Shown here one piece after another: positions 27,407-35,691 of a DNA stretch of 64,000 nucleotides. Position 1 is the first letter of the stretch; every line of letters begins with the position of its first letter. Both the position numbers and the translations under genes were made by a program. A model generated the notes under the pieces. It saw only the letters and a list, made by a program, of their open reading frames with translations. It searched no databases and was not told the origin of the DNA. This DNA is from Bacillota bacterium (lineage in GTDB: Bacteria > Bacillota > Clostridia > Monoglobales > Firm-18), in NCBI GenBank assembly GCA_023228885.1, contig JALOAJ010000013.1, positions 1-64,000 on the forward strand. Reading direction: 5' to 3'.

Positions 27407-28549
27407 ATGAAAAGCTTATTAAAACTTGTTTTTATATCGGTTCTTGGTTTAACATTAATTTTTGGTTGTTGTTTTGGAGTAAATGCAGATGAAAATAACG
27501 CCGTCGAGTATGTCGCAGGCGTTACAAGGGCAGAATTTTTGAAAATGGTCAGCGAAGCTATGGGCTCGCCTGAAATTGCTCCGCAAGACACATCTTTTTC
27601 CGATGTTTCTTTAAATCATAATTTAAGCGGATATGTTGCTTTTGCCGCAGATAAAGGGATTGTAAACGGGTATGGTCAAGGCTTGTTTGGTCCGAACGAC
27701 TTGTTGACATTCGAGCAGGCGGTTAAAATAATCGTAATGGCGTGCAAACAAGATAAAGCGCTTGAAACAAGCGAAAACTTCCCCGTTGGATATGTTGCTG
27801 TTGCAAGACAAAACAATCTTCTTGCCGGCATTGCAGATGCTGCTTGGGATAACTGGAATAGCCCGATATCGGAAGAAAGCGCTGTGCAATTGGCGGCAAA
27901 TTCTTTGCCAATAATGTTAGGCGAGGTTGCTTTTGAGGGAGCGGTGGATATGCTGAAGGATAAAACATTGGAACTTGTGTATGAAGACAACTTTGAAACC
28001 AATAAAAACAATTTCAAATTAGAGGGCATGGGCGGCTACGATGTAAAAGATGGGGTGTTGCATTTTAGCGACCCTGTTCTGCCGGGTTCGGGCACCACTT
28101 TATGGGTAGATGAAGAATTTTCGGGAAATCTTTACATTAGCTATAATTGCAAAGCGGTTAATGTGGATGATGCGAAAAACTTAAACCTTTTCTTTTATGC
28201 AACAACTCTTGATGGTAAAGATGTGTTGTCGGAGGAACACAGCGGTTTTTATGGAGAGTATCATAAAACAGTAAATTCTTATATACTCACTTTTACTTAT
28301 GGGCACAGCCGTGTTAGAAAAGACCCCGGTTTTATTATTCTGTCAGAGGATATGAATAAAACAACAAGTTTTGAAACGGAATATTTTATTGAATGTATAA
28401 AAATCGATAATCATCTTCAAATTAAAATAGACGGTGAAGTAATACATGATATCGTTGACTCCGAGCCATACGAATATGGGAAAATTGGTTTTAGAACATA
28501 TCATTCCGACACGATATTTGATAATTTTAAGGTGTATCAGATAAAATAA
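27407..28549 (+). CDS. SLH protein with DUF1961 (YesU-like) domain
   Basis: This 380-residue secreted protein has a signal peptide (about 1-27), SLH repeats (about 35-155) and a C-terminal beta-sandwich (about 187-380) resembling DUF1961/YesU. YesU is encoded in the Bacillus rhamnogalacturonan-use region. Matching features are the opening YEDNFETNKNNFKLEG, the central RKDPGFIILSE and the closing GKIGFRTYHSDTIFDNFKV. Bacillus YesU is a small stand-alone protein, so SLH anchoring is unusual. The ATG at 27407 is used, since AGGGAGG (27391-27397) is nine bases upstream and it opens a clean signal peptide; a longer frame from 27335 overlaps the preceding gene without one. Function is probably carbohydrate recognition. 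Confidence 0.7.
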   Translation: MKSLLKLVFISVLGLTLIFGCCFGVNADENNAVEYVAGVTRAEFLKMVSEAMGSPEIAPQDTSFSDVSLNHNLSGYVAFAADKGIVNGYGQGLFGPNDLLTFEQAVKIIVMACKQDKALETSENFPVGYVAVARQNNLLAGIADAAWDNWNSPISEESAVQLAANSLPIMLGEVAFEGAVDMLKDKTLELVYEDNFETNKNNFKLEGMGGYDVKDGVLHFSDPVLPGSGTTLWVDEEFSGNLYISYNCKAVNVDDAKNLNLFFYATTLDGKDVLSEEHSGFYGEYHKTVNSYILTFTYGHSRVRKDPGFIILSEDMNKTTSFETEYFIECIKIDNHLQIKIDGEVIHDIVDSEPYEYGKIGFRTYHSDTIFDNFKVYQIK

Positions 28550-28558
28550 ATTTTTAAA

Positions 28559-28601
28559 GCAGGTGCCGTTCACAATTGCTATAAACTGTGGCGGCGCCTG
28601 C
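28559..28601 (+). other. Hairpin just upstream of the first TIM-barrel isomerase gene
   Basis: Ten-base arms GCAGGTGCCG (28559-28568) and CGGCGCCTGC (28592-28601) pair with one G-U, and a CACA/TGTG pair lies in the loop. No T-tract follows on the plus strand, so this looks like an mRNA processing or stabilising hairpin, not a terminator. It lies just before the GGTGG ribosome binding site. Confidence 0.5.
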
Positions 28602-28622
28602 AAAAAAATAGGTGGTGCTAAC

Positions 28623-29420
28623 ATGAAACTTGGATTTACTACAATGGCAACCCCCGAATTGACCGGCGTTGAGGCAATTAGGGTTGCGACAAAGTATCAT
28701 TACGAGTCGGTGTCGATTAGGCTTTATAATAGTAACGGAGAGGTTAAGTCACACTCAACCCCGGCTCATGTTTTGCAAATACGGGATGCATATATAAGCG
28801 AAAACATTATTCCCGGAGCTTTGATGTGCTACAATCCTCGCCTTACCGCAGACGACAAATCAAAAGAGGCCTTGCGTGATTATATGCGATTTTCTTTGGA
28901 AATGGCTTCCCTAATAGGCGCAAAAAACATTCGCCTTTTCGGAGATGTTTACAGCCCTTTAAACTTTGCCGAAATAGCTGCAAACTCAATTCAAGAATTT
29001 GATAATAAAATAGGTATAATAATTCAAAATCATAAGGGATGGGCAGATGATAGCGGGGTGTTGGAGATTATCAGCCATGCAAATTCGCCGCATATAGGGC
29101 TTTTGTTTTCTCCGGACCATTGCAAGCCGCATGAAGTGATAGCGGTGTGCAAACAGGTTAAGCCGTTTATAAAAGAGGTATATGTGGCAAACAAACTACC
29201 CCAAAAGGCTGGGGAGGACAAAGCGAAACATGCGTTAATTGACCAAGGCGTCTTTGATTGGAACGCGATTTATAATGAACTAAATCTTTCGCACTTTGAC
29301 GGTATTGTGTCGGTTAAATGGGAGAAGGTGCACAACCCCGAGCTTGCAGATTATTCCGTTGTGTTGCCATACGCCAAAAACTGGTTTGATAAAAAACATT
29401 TGAAGGATAAATCAAAATGA
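28623..29420 (+). CDS. Xylose isomerase-like TIM-barrel protein (sugar isomerase/epimerase)
   Basis: A 265-residue cytoplasmic protein of the AP endonuclease family 2/xylose-isomerase-like TIM-barrel superfamily, whose members isomerise, epimerise or dehydrate sugars and inositols. Features are the opening KLGFTTMATPELTGVEAI, the metal-ligand-like strand ends IIIQNHKGW (usually NH or EN) and LLFSPDHCKPHE, and a C-terminal GIVSVKWE strand. The start is ATG 28623, preceded by AGGTGGT; the longer frame runs back through a hairpin and is rejected. It overlaps the dehydrogenase gene by four bases (ATGA), which suggests that the two act on the same intracellular sugar intermediate. The exact reaction is unknown. 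Confidence 0.75.
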   Translation: MKLGFTTMATPELTGVEAIRVATKYHYESVSIRLYNSNGEVKSHSTPAHVLQIRDAYISENIIPGALMCYNPRLTADDKSKEALRDYMRFSLEMASLIGAKNIRLFGDVYSPLNFAEIAANSIQEFDNKIGIIIQNHKGWADDSGVLEIISHANSPHIGLLFSPDHCKPHEVIAVCKQVKPFIKEVYVANKLPQKAGEDKAKHALIDQGVFDWNAIYNELNLSHFDGIVSVKWEKVHNPELADYSVVLPYAKNWFDKKHLKDKSK

Positions 29421-30421
29421 AAACTTATATTGCAATACCAAACGGTCGAGAAAAAGAAATATTTATTACCCCCAAGATAAGGGCGCGTATTGAGAAGTTA
29501 GGAGAGGTTGGGGAAAATAAAACCAGCCAACAAATAACCGCTAACGATGTTGGAACTATTGCAAAAGAGTATGATGCAATAATAGTTTCTTGGGGAGCGC
29601 CTTGCATTAAAAAAAGTGATTTGATGTCGAAAAAATTAAAATTCATTGGTCATATCGGCGGAAGTGTGCAAGATGTGGTTAGTGAGGATGTTTTTGATAT
29701 AGATATAAATGTTGTGAGCGGAAACAGGGGGTTTGCAAAGCCGCTGGCGGAAAGCACATTACTGCTTATGCTGATGGGTCTTAAAAGGTGGCATGTGTTT
29801 GATTCAATGCAAAAATCCGGTGTTGAAATTGAAAACAATGAAAGACCGTTAACCGATTCGCTCATCGGTAAATGCGTTGGGCTTTTGGGGTTTGGTCAAA
29901 TATCCCGTGAGGTTATTTCGCTGATAAAACCTTTTGATGTGAGGATTATGGTGGCGGACGATTATATTACATCGGACGAGGCGAATAAGCTGGGAGTTGA
30001 AATTTCAAATGTTGATGAAATATGCGAAATTTGTGATGTAATATCTATTCACCATACACTAAATGAAAGCACCTTACATTTGCTGAACGAAAGACGAATT
30101 AACAAAATGAAAAGCACAGCATTGATTGTTAACACGGCAAGGGGAAAGATTATTGACCAAAACGCATTGTTAAAAAGGCTTGAAAAAGGAGAGCTTTTTG
30201 CTGCGCTTGATGTGTATGAAACGCCAACCCTTGCAGTTGACCATCCTTTGCGCAAGCTTGATAACACCATATTAACGCCCCATTTGGGCGGCAAAACAAT
30301 GTATTGTCATCAACGCCTTGTTGAAATTGTGATAGAGCAGCTTGAACTTTTTGCAAAGGGCATGCCTTTGACAGGCAGAATAACAAAAGACATTTACTGC
30401 CGAATGACAAAAAAGTTTTAG
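29417..30421 (+). CDS. D-isomer-specific 2-hydroxyacid dehydrogenase family protein
   Basis: A 334-residue NAD(P)-dependent oxidoreductase of the phosphoglycerate/formate dehydrogenase family. The Rossmann motif is GFGQISREV (about 155-163). The catalytic triad can be seen as R in NTARG (about 240), E in DVYETP (about 268) and H in LTPHLGG (about 287). Its tight coupling to a TIM-barrel isomerase gene points to a role in sugar-acid or deoxy-sugar metabolism after import, rather than in serine synthesis. The substrate is not predictable. Confidence 0.82.
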   Translation: MKTYIAIPNGREKEIFITPKIRARIEKLGEVGENKTSQQITANDVGTIAKEYDAIIVSWGAPCIKKSDLMSKKLKFIGHIGGSVQDVVSEDVFDIDINVVSGNRGFAKPLAESTLLLMLMGLKRWHVFDSMQKSGVEIENNERPLTDSLIGKCVGLLGFGQISREVISLIKPFDVRIMVADDYITSDEANKLGVEISNVDEICEICDVISIHHTLNESTLHLLNERRINKMKSTALIVNTARGKIIDQNALLKRLEKGELFAALDVYETPTLAVDHPLRKLDNTILTPHLGGKTMYCHQRLVEIVIEQLELFAKGMPLTGRITKDIYCRMTKKF

Positions 30422-30486
30422 CTTTAAAATAAAAACGATACATTTTGCAATGCTAAAGCACTTACTAACCGGAAAGGAAAATTTGT

Positions 30487-33400
30487 ATGAGAAAAATTTA
30501 TATTATTCTGTTGATAATTGCAATTGTTTTGCCTGTCAATTCAATATCCTACGCTGTTATGCCGTTATCATTGAGCGATAGCGGGGGGTCGGCAGTTGAT
30601 GATTTGCATAAAACTATCGACAACGACACCGACACCTTTTGGTATATTCAAGACAATAATGCGTTTATTGTTTATGAGTACGAGCAGGTTCAACGGGTGA
30701 GCAGCATAGGGATAATTTGGCACCGGCCTGAAAATGAATATCGCTTTAGTATTCAGGTTTCAGAAGAAGAGGACGAGTATGAAACAATTGTGGAAAACGC
30801 GCATTGTTTTAATACCGCTGATATGCAAATATATTCTTTTCCGACAGTCGGCACAAAACACATCATGTTAAAAGCAAGCACAAGCAAAGGGCTTGGCATT
30901 AAAGAGTTTATTCTCAACCCGCCATTGCAAAATGCGGACGAAAAAGCTGATGCTTTTTCGGAAGAAAGCAAAATCCATACAAATGGGCAAGATATAAAAA
31001 GCGATAACGACGCACCGATAGAAACAGCGCTTTTAATGGCGCTTGGAATAATTAAGGCAAGTAAGGATGATTTTTTTAACGCTGAAGCGAAACTAACAAG
31101 AGCGCAGGCGGTGGCTTTAATAATAAGGTGCTTGGGGTTAGGCGATTATACGGACTACGAGCAACAGTTCTTTAAAGATGTTCCCCCGGAGCATAATGAA
31201 TTTTCAGAGGTAAATACCGCTTATAGGCTGGGTTTGGTTAGCGGTGTAGGCGATGACCGATTTGCCCCCGATGAAGCTGCAACAATTCAACAAGTTGCAA
31301 AGCTTGTTGTAAAAATGCTGGAGCATGATGTAAAGGCAGAGGCAATGGATAACACCTTAACATCATATTCGGCAATTGCAACTGAACTGAAGTTATTTTC
31401 GGGCGTGTCATTTTTGTCATCGGAATACATAACCGGCGCAGAAATGGCAAAGGTGCTTTATAATGCACTACATACTGCTGTTTTTGAAAGGCAAGCTTAC
31501 GGTTTAAAAGAAAGCTATCAATTAGGACCTCTTTTTATGGAAAAATATTTTGACTTGTTCCGTGGGACAGGAATTATTGCATCTAACGACTTTGTTTCGT
31601 TATTTGACACAAATAGGCCTCAAAGTGGTTATGTAAGAATAAAAGATGATAAAAACGACGCCTTATCTGAAGGAATATATAAAGAAGGCGAAGCTAATGC
31701 AAGCGATTTTTTCGGCAGAAAGGTTGTATTTTATTATTTCAACAAAACACACGAAGAACCTGTGTTGCTATTGGTCAAGCCGGTTGAAGCAAGTACAAGC
31801 GTTGCAAAAATAACACCCGAAAACTTTTTATCAATAACATATGAAAAAACAGGCTCGCAAGGTGAAGTGGGTTATGGAAATGTGCAGATAAGTTATGTAG
31901 ACGGCGGTAAAGAATTGTCATGCGCCGTTTTGGATAACGCCAAAATAATTGCAAACAATAAAAAACTTGAAAACTTCAACTTCGACAGGCTGGATGATTT
32001 CGGAAACCTAAATGCCGAACTTACATTGATTGATAACGGCGGGGGGTTTGATATTGTTATTTTAAAGCAATACAATGATTTTGTTGTTGATACCATATCA
32101 ACAAGCTCTATTTACGGTATGTATCATCCAAACACATTAATAAACTTAGAGGGCAAAATGCGCAAAAGGGATTACACTATCTTTTTTGATGGCGAGGAAA
32201 CAGATATTCAAAAACTGCAAAAGTGGGATGTGCTTTCAGTTGCCGAGTCTGATGATGAAAGTTACATAGAAATAACAGTATGCAGGGAACAAAAACAAGG
32301 CAAGGTGGTCGAAGTAATCGGAGACGATTTTTTGAATATAGACGGTATTGTTTATTTTATTTCCAAAGATGCTACCGATACCCTTGGAATACAGCCCGGT
32401 GATGAGGCAATATTTCATTTTAATAAATTTGGGTATGTAAGCGCTGTGTCACATAGAACCAACTCAATGCAAATTGCGGCTTTAATTGATTTTAGTGCAA
32501 GTAAAAACCTTATGCCAAGCAAGATTGGGCTGTTAACCATGAGTGGGTATAAAGTTTTTGAGTTGGCGCCCAAAGTTACATATACCAACAAGCACGGCGA
32601 TAAGCTGGAAAAGGACGGATTGGGGCTTGTCGGCGAAAATCTGCTATGGGACGAGGCGAATGAGGACAGTTGCAGAAAACTTATATCATACACATTAAAT
32701 AAAGAAAACAAGGTGAATTCAATTTCACAGGCAATACAGGGAAAATTGGTTACCGATGGCAATGATATTGTTCCTAACGGAACTAATTTAGTTGAAATAT
32801 CAGATAGCCGAACGAGCAAAACCAACTCGGTTGTTTCCGGTTCACTTCGGTATAGGAAGGCAGGCAACTTATTTGGCGGATTGAGTGTGGGAGTGCATGA
32901 GTTTTTTATAAACGAAAAAACAAGAATTTTCACGGTTCCGTCCGTTGACAGCAATCAAAAGCTTGACTATGAAGAAATGGCGCTTTTTAATGAATCTGTA
33001 TTGATTGATAATAAAGACTATATCGTAAGCGCTTATGCAGTTGATGACAGCGCATACGCACAATATTTATTGATACGAACCTTCCCTTTTGCAACACCTG
33101 CTTTAAACGATAAAACATGGCCGCTTGTGATAACGGAAATAAGGGACACGATAGACAGCGAAGGCAATGTCAAGAAAAAGCTGGTTGGCATCAGAAGCGG
33201 CGTTGAGGCGGAATTTTTGGTGAAAAATGATATGGTGCTTAGCAATTATGTTGTAATGGGCAACTTGATTGGGAATTATACTTATGGTTATACACTTGTT
33301 CCCGAAATTGTCGTTGCTAATACACCGGTTAATGTTATAAATAAAACCAAGATTTTACCCGGCGATATTGTTCAATGCACATTTGATGAATATACAAATG

Positions 33401-33831
33401 AAATCACCGGTTTGTCGGTAATTTTTGACGGCTCTCGCGCTAAAACATCGGCAGAGTATCAAATAAAAGGCTTAAACAACACAACCCAAGGTTCTGACGC
33501 ATCTCAACTTGGCACAAATTATGCTAATCAAAGAATTTTTGGAAAGGTTATTGCCAAAAAGGGTGACATTGCTTTTATTCAAGGCAAGCAAACAATTAGA
33601 GATTCAAACGATGCCCCTATGCTTATTGTGCCATTTGATGTCGGCAAAGCAAAGGTGTGCAGCGTTGATGTCAAAACGGTTTGCCAAGATGGAAAGGTCA
33701 CATCTTCGTCTGTAACTCGGCAGGCGGTGATTGCACCAAATGACATTTTGGTGGGCGATGAGGTATTTATCCGACAAAGCGCGGCATATTGCAGGGATGT
33801 GGTAGTTTTCAGATGGACAACGAAAGACTGA
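30487..33831 (+). CDS. Giant SLH protein with discoidin-like domain and repeated beta modules
   Basis: A 1114-residue secreted protein of unknown function. Order: signal peptide (1-23), a galactose-binding/F5-8C-like domain (about 25-140, with DNDTDTFWYIQDNN and late IKEFIL), three SLH repeats (about 175-345), then about 750 residues of beta-rich sequence without a recognised domain. That region repeats a loose module of the form GxVxxVxxxxLxxxGxxYxI...LxPGDxxxxxxFGxVxxxS, for example QGKVVEVIGDDFLNI followed by QPGDEAIFHF. The C-terminus (LVGDEVFIRQ...VVVFRW) resembles that of the 870-residue SLH protein at 41457-44069. No catalytic motif was found. It may be a surface scaffold or glycan receptor tied to this operon. 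Confidence 0.7.
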   Translation: MRKIYIILLIIAIVLPVNSISYAVMPLSLSDSGGSAVDDLHKTIDNDTDTFWYIQDNNAFIVYEYEQVQRVSSIGIIWHRPENEYRFSIQVSEEEDEYETIVENAHCFNTADMQIYSFPTVGTKHIMLKASTSKGLGIKEFILNPPLQNADEKADAFSEESKIHTNGQDIKSDNDAPIETALLMALGIIKASKDDFFNAEAKLTRAQAVALIIRCLGLGDYTDYEQQFFKDVPPEHNEFSEVNTAYRLGLVSGVGDDRFAPDEAATIQQVAKLVVKMLEHDVKAEAMDNTLTSYSAIATELKLFSGVSFLSSEYITGAEMAKVLYNALHTAVFERQAYGLKESYQLGPLFMEKYFDLFRGTGIIASNDFVSLFDTNRPQSGYVRIKDDKNDALSEGIYKEGEANASDFFGRKVVFYYFNKTHEEPVLLLVKPVEASTSVAKITPENFLSITYEKTGSQGEVGYGNVQISYVDGGKELSCAVLDNAKIIANNKKLENFNFDRLDDFGNLNAELTLIDNGGGFDIVILKQYNDFVVDTISTSSIYGMYHPNTLINLEGKMRKRDYTIFFDGEETDIQKLQKWDVLSVAESDDESYIEITVCREQKQGKVVEVIGDDFLNIDGIVYFISKDATDTLGIQPGDEAIFHFNKFGYVSAVSHRTNSMQIAALIDFSASKNLMPSKIGLLTMSGYKVFELAPKVTYTNKHGDKLEKDGLGLVGENLLWDEANEDSCRKLISYTLNKENKVNSISQAIQGKLVTDGNDIVPNGTNLVEISDSRTSKTNSVVSGSLRYRKAGNLFGGLSVGVHEFFINEKTRIFTVPSVDSNQKLDYEEMALFNESVLIDNKDYIVSAYAVDDSAYAQYLLIRTFPFATPALNDKTWPLVITEIRDTIDSEGNVKKKLVGIRSGVEAEFLVKNDMVLSNYVVMGNLIGNYTYGYTLVPEIVVANTPVNVINKTKILPGDIVQCTFDEYTNEITGLSVIFDGSRAKTSAEYQIKGLNNTTQGSDASQLGTNYANQRIFGKVIAKKGDIAFIQGKQTIRDSNDAPMLIVPFDVGKAKVCSVDVKTVCQDGKVTSSSVTRQAVIAPNDILVGDEVFIRQSAAYCRDVVVFRWTTKD

Positions 33832-33902
33832 ATAATTATTTAAAATTTTATGAAAAATGATAAATACAGGGCGTGGTAAATGCTGATTTAACAAAAAGTT
33901 TA

Positions 33903-33933
33903 AAATACAAGCGCTTTTGCCTTGTCCGTATTT
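33903..33933 (+). other. Hairpin just upstream of the second TIM-barrel isomerase gene
   Basis: AAATAC (33903-33908) pairs with GTATTT (33928-33933), with AAG/CTT pairing inside. It stands directly before the AAAGGAG ribosome binding site. No T-tract follows, so it is not an obvious terminator. The rest of the 118-base gap is AT-rich and featureless. Confidence 0.35.
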
Positions 33934-33949
33934 CAAAGGAGCGTATATT

Positions 33950-34753
33950 TTGAAAAAGCCAATTTTTGAAATGGGCGCCTCAACATGCGGCAACACCATT
34001 TTAAGCAAAGAGTTGTTTGATTGTTTTGCCAATGTGGGGATAAATCACATGGAGATTTCCGTTAAATATGATTACTATGATGAAATAAATTGGAGCAACA
34101 TTAAAAAATATTCGATGGATAGCGGTGTGGAGTTATCTTCTTTGCATCTTCCTTTTCATCATGATTTTAACAACCCGGCGCATCTTGAAAAAGATGTAAG
34201 GGGCAGGACGCTTGAAAAGGATACAAAACTGATGCAGGCTGCCGCTGAAATAGGGATTGGGGTGGCGGTTATTCATGCAAGCGGAGAACCGATTAAAAAT
34301 GAACACCGACCGGAAAGCATGAAGCATTGCAAAGAGTCTTTAGCAATTCTTAACGAGAGGGCAAACAGACTTGGAATAGTTTTAGCGGTTGAAAATTTAC
34401 CGCGCACCTGCTTGGGCAATACCAGCAAGGAGTTGCAAGAGATTATATCAGAAATTCCCGACTTGCGCGTATGCTTTGATGTTAATCATCTGTTATGCGA
34501 AACACATAAAAGTTTTGTTGAGAATATAGGCTCTAAAATAATTACCACTCATATTTCTGATTACGATTTTGTAGATGAAAAGCATTGGTTGCCGGGCAGG
34601 GGAAAGATAAACTGGGATGATTTAATAGACCTGCTTGCAAGCATAAACTACGGCGGGCCGTTTATGTATGAAGTTGTAATAAATTATGATGAAGTTGAGC
34701 CATTGCTTATTTATAAAAAATTGAAAGAAAATTATAAAATGCTTTTTTCGTAA
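33950..34753 (+). CDS. Xylose isomerase-like TIM-barrel protein (second)
   Basis: A 267-residue cytoplasmic TIM-barrel protein of the sugar phosphate isomerase/epimerase superfamily. Metal-binding residues typical of this fold are seen in order: E in VLAVENLPRT (about 144-146), D and H in VCFDVNHL (about 180-185), H in ITTHISDYD (about 206) and E in FMYEVVI (about 244). It is clearer as an active enzyme than the first TIM-barrel protein. TTG 33950 is chosen because AAAGGAG (33935-33941) is eight bases upstream; the TTG at 33917 lies inside the hairpin. The reaction is unknown. Confidence 0.8.
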   Translation: MKKPIFEMGASTCGNTILSKELFDCFANVGINHMEISVKYDYYDEINWSNIKKYSMDSGVELSSLHLPFHHDFNNPAHLEKDVRGRTLEKDTKLMQAAAEIGIGVAVIHASGEPIKNEHRPESMKHCKESLAILNERANRLGIVLAVENLPRTCLGNTSKELQEIISEIPDLRVCFDVNHLLCETHKSFVENIGSKIITTHISDYDFVDEKHWLPGRGKINWDDLIDLLASINYGGPFMYEVVINYDEVEPLLIYKKLKENYKMLFS

Positions 34754-34794
34754 CATTTCATAAATAATACAATAAAACCAAAAAGGAGAATATT

Positions 34795-35613
34795 ATGAGA
34801 AACAAAGAAATGATTATAAAAAAGATGGAAGACAGCAAAAAAATAGTTAGAGAAGCTTTTGCCAAGTACAGCATTAAAGATTTGTCAATAGCTTGGACGG
34901 GGGGCAAAGACAGCACCTTGGTGCTTGAGGCAATTTATCAGGTTTGCCAAGAGGACGGCTTGCCGATGCCCAAATGTTTCTGCATTGATGAGGGGGATAT
35001 GTTCAAAGAAGTTAGGGATTTTATAACGGAAAACGAGAAAAAATACGGCGTTCAAATCGAATACATACATAACGACGATGTGTCAAAAGCAGCGGGCGGA
35101 AAATTAGGAGCAACCGTTAAGATAAGTGATTTAAACAAGCGCAACCGTGCTGAAATCGAGCGTTTAGGCTATGAAGAAGATGAGTTTGATTACGAGCCGG
35201 AGTCTTTTGTTGGCAATCATTTGATGAAAACAGCAACTTTAAATATGTATTTGGAAGAAAGCAAGGTAAAAGGCTTTTTTGAAGGCATAAGATGGGACGA
35301 ACAGGGTTCAAGAGCAAACGAAACTTTTTTCAGCCCGCGAGAAAAAACAGAATATAACCCGGAGCACATGAGGTTGTGCCCAATCCTTCATTTTACAGAG
35401 CGAGATGTTTGGGATGCTCATTTTGAATATAACATTCCCATTTGCTCTTTGTATAAAAACGGATATCGCTCTTTGGGCGCACGAATAACAACTTCTAAAA
35501 CCACCGATGTCCCGGCTTGGGAACAAGATTTGGAAAACACGGACGAGCGTGGCGGCAGGAGGCAAGACAAGGAAGGGTTAATGGAAAAACTAAGGGAATT
35601 GGGCTATATGTAA
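34795..35613 (+). CDS. CysD/PAPS-reductase-family protein (PP-loop)
   Basis: This 272-residue cytoplasmic protein belongs to the adenine nucleotide alpha-hydrolase-like PP-loop group covering ATP sulfurylase subunit CysD and PAPS/APS reductases. The PP-loop is AWTGGKDST (about 33-41). The GFFEGIRWDEQGSRANE and FTERDVWDAHFEY segments, and the C-terminal ERGGRRQDKEGLMEKLRELG, resemble CysD more than CysH; the reductase C-terminal ECGLH cysteine motif is absent. No CysN partner is adjacent. Because the island also contains a cytoplasmic sulfatase, a role in handling sulfate or adenylyl-sulfate is conceivable, but this is inference. The start has AAAGGAG upstream. Confidence 0.75.
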   Translation: MRNKEMIIKKMEDSKKIVREAFAKYSIKDLSIAWTGGKDSTLVLEAIYQVCQEDGLPMPKCFCIDEGDMFKEVRDFITENEKKYGVQIEYIHNDDVSKAAGGKLGATVKISDLNKRNRAEIERLGYEEDEFDYEPESFVGNHLMKTATLNMYLEESKVKGFFEGIRWDEQGSRANETFFSPREKTEYNPEHMRLCPILHFTERDVWDAHFEYNIPICSLYKNGYRSLGARITTSKTTDVPAWEQDLENTDERGGRRQDKEGLMEKLRELGYM

Positions 35614-35691
35614 TTGCCGCCAAAGCGGTTGGTTTAAAAAACAAATATTGAAGGTGAGTGAGTTGAGTTCAATCATAAAAGGAGTGACAAA

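Noticed and set aside
28559..28601. Terminator between the SLH-DUF1961 gene and the TIM-barrel gene
   Set aside because: The hairpin is followed by A-rich sequence on the plus strand, not by T.
34795..35613. Assimilatory PAPS reductase CysH
   Set aside because: The C-terminal ECGLH cysteine motif of CysH is missing and the tail resembles CysD instead.
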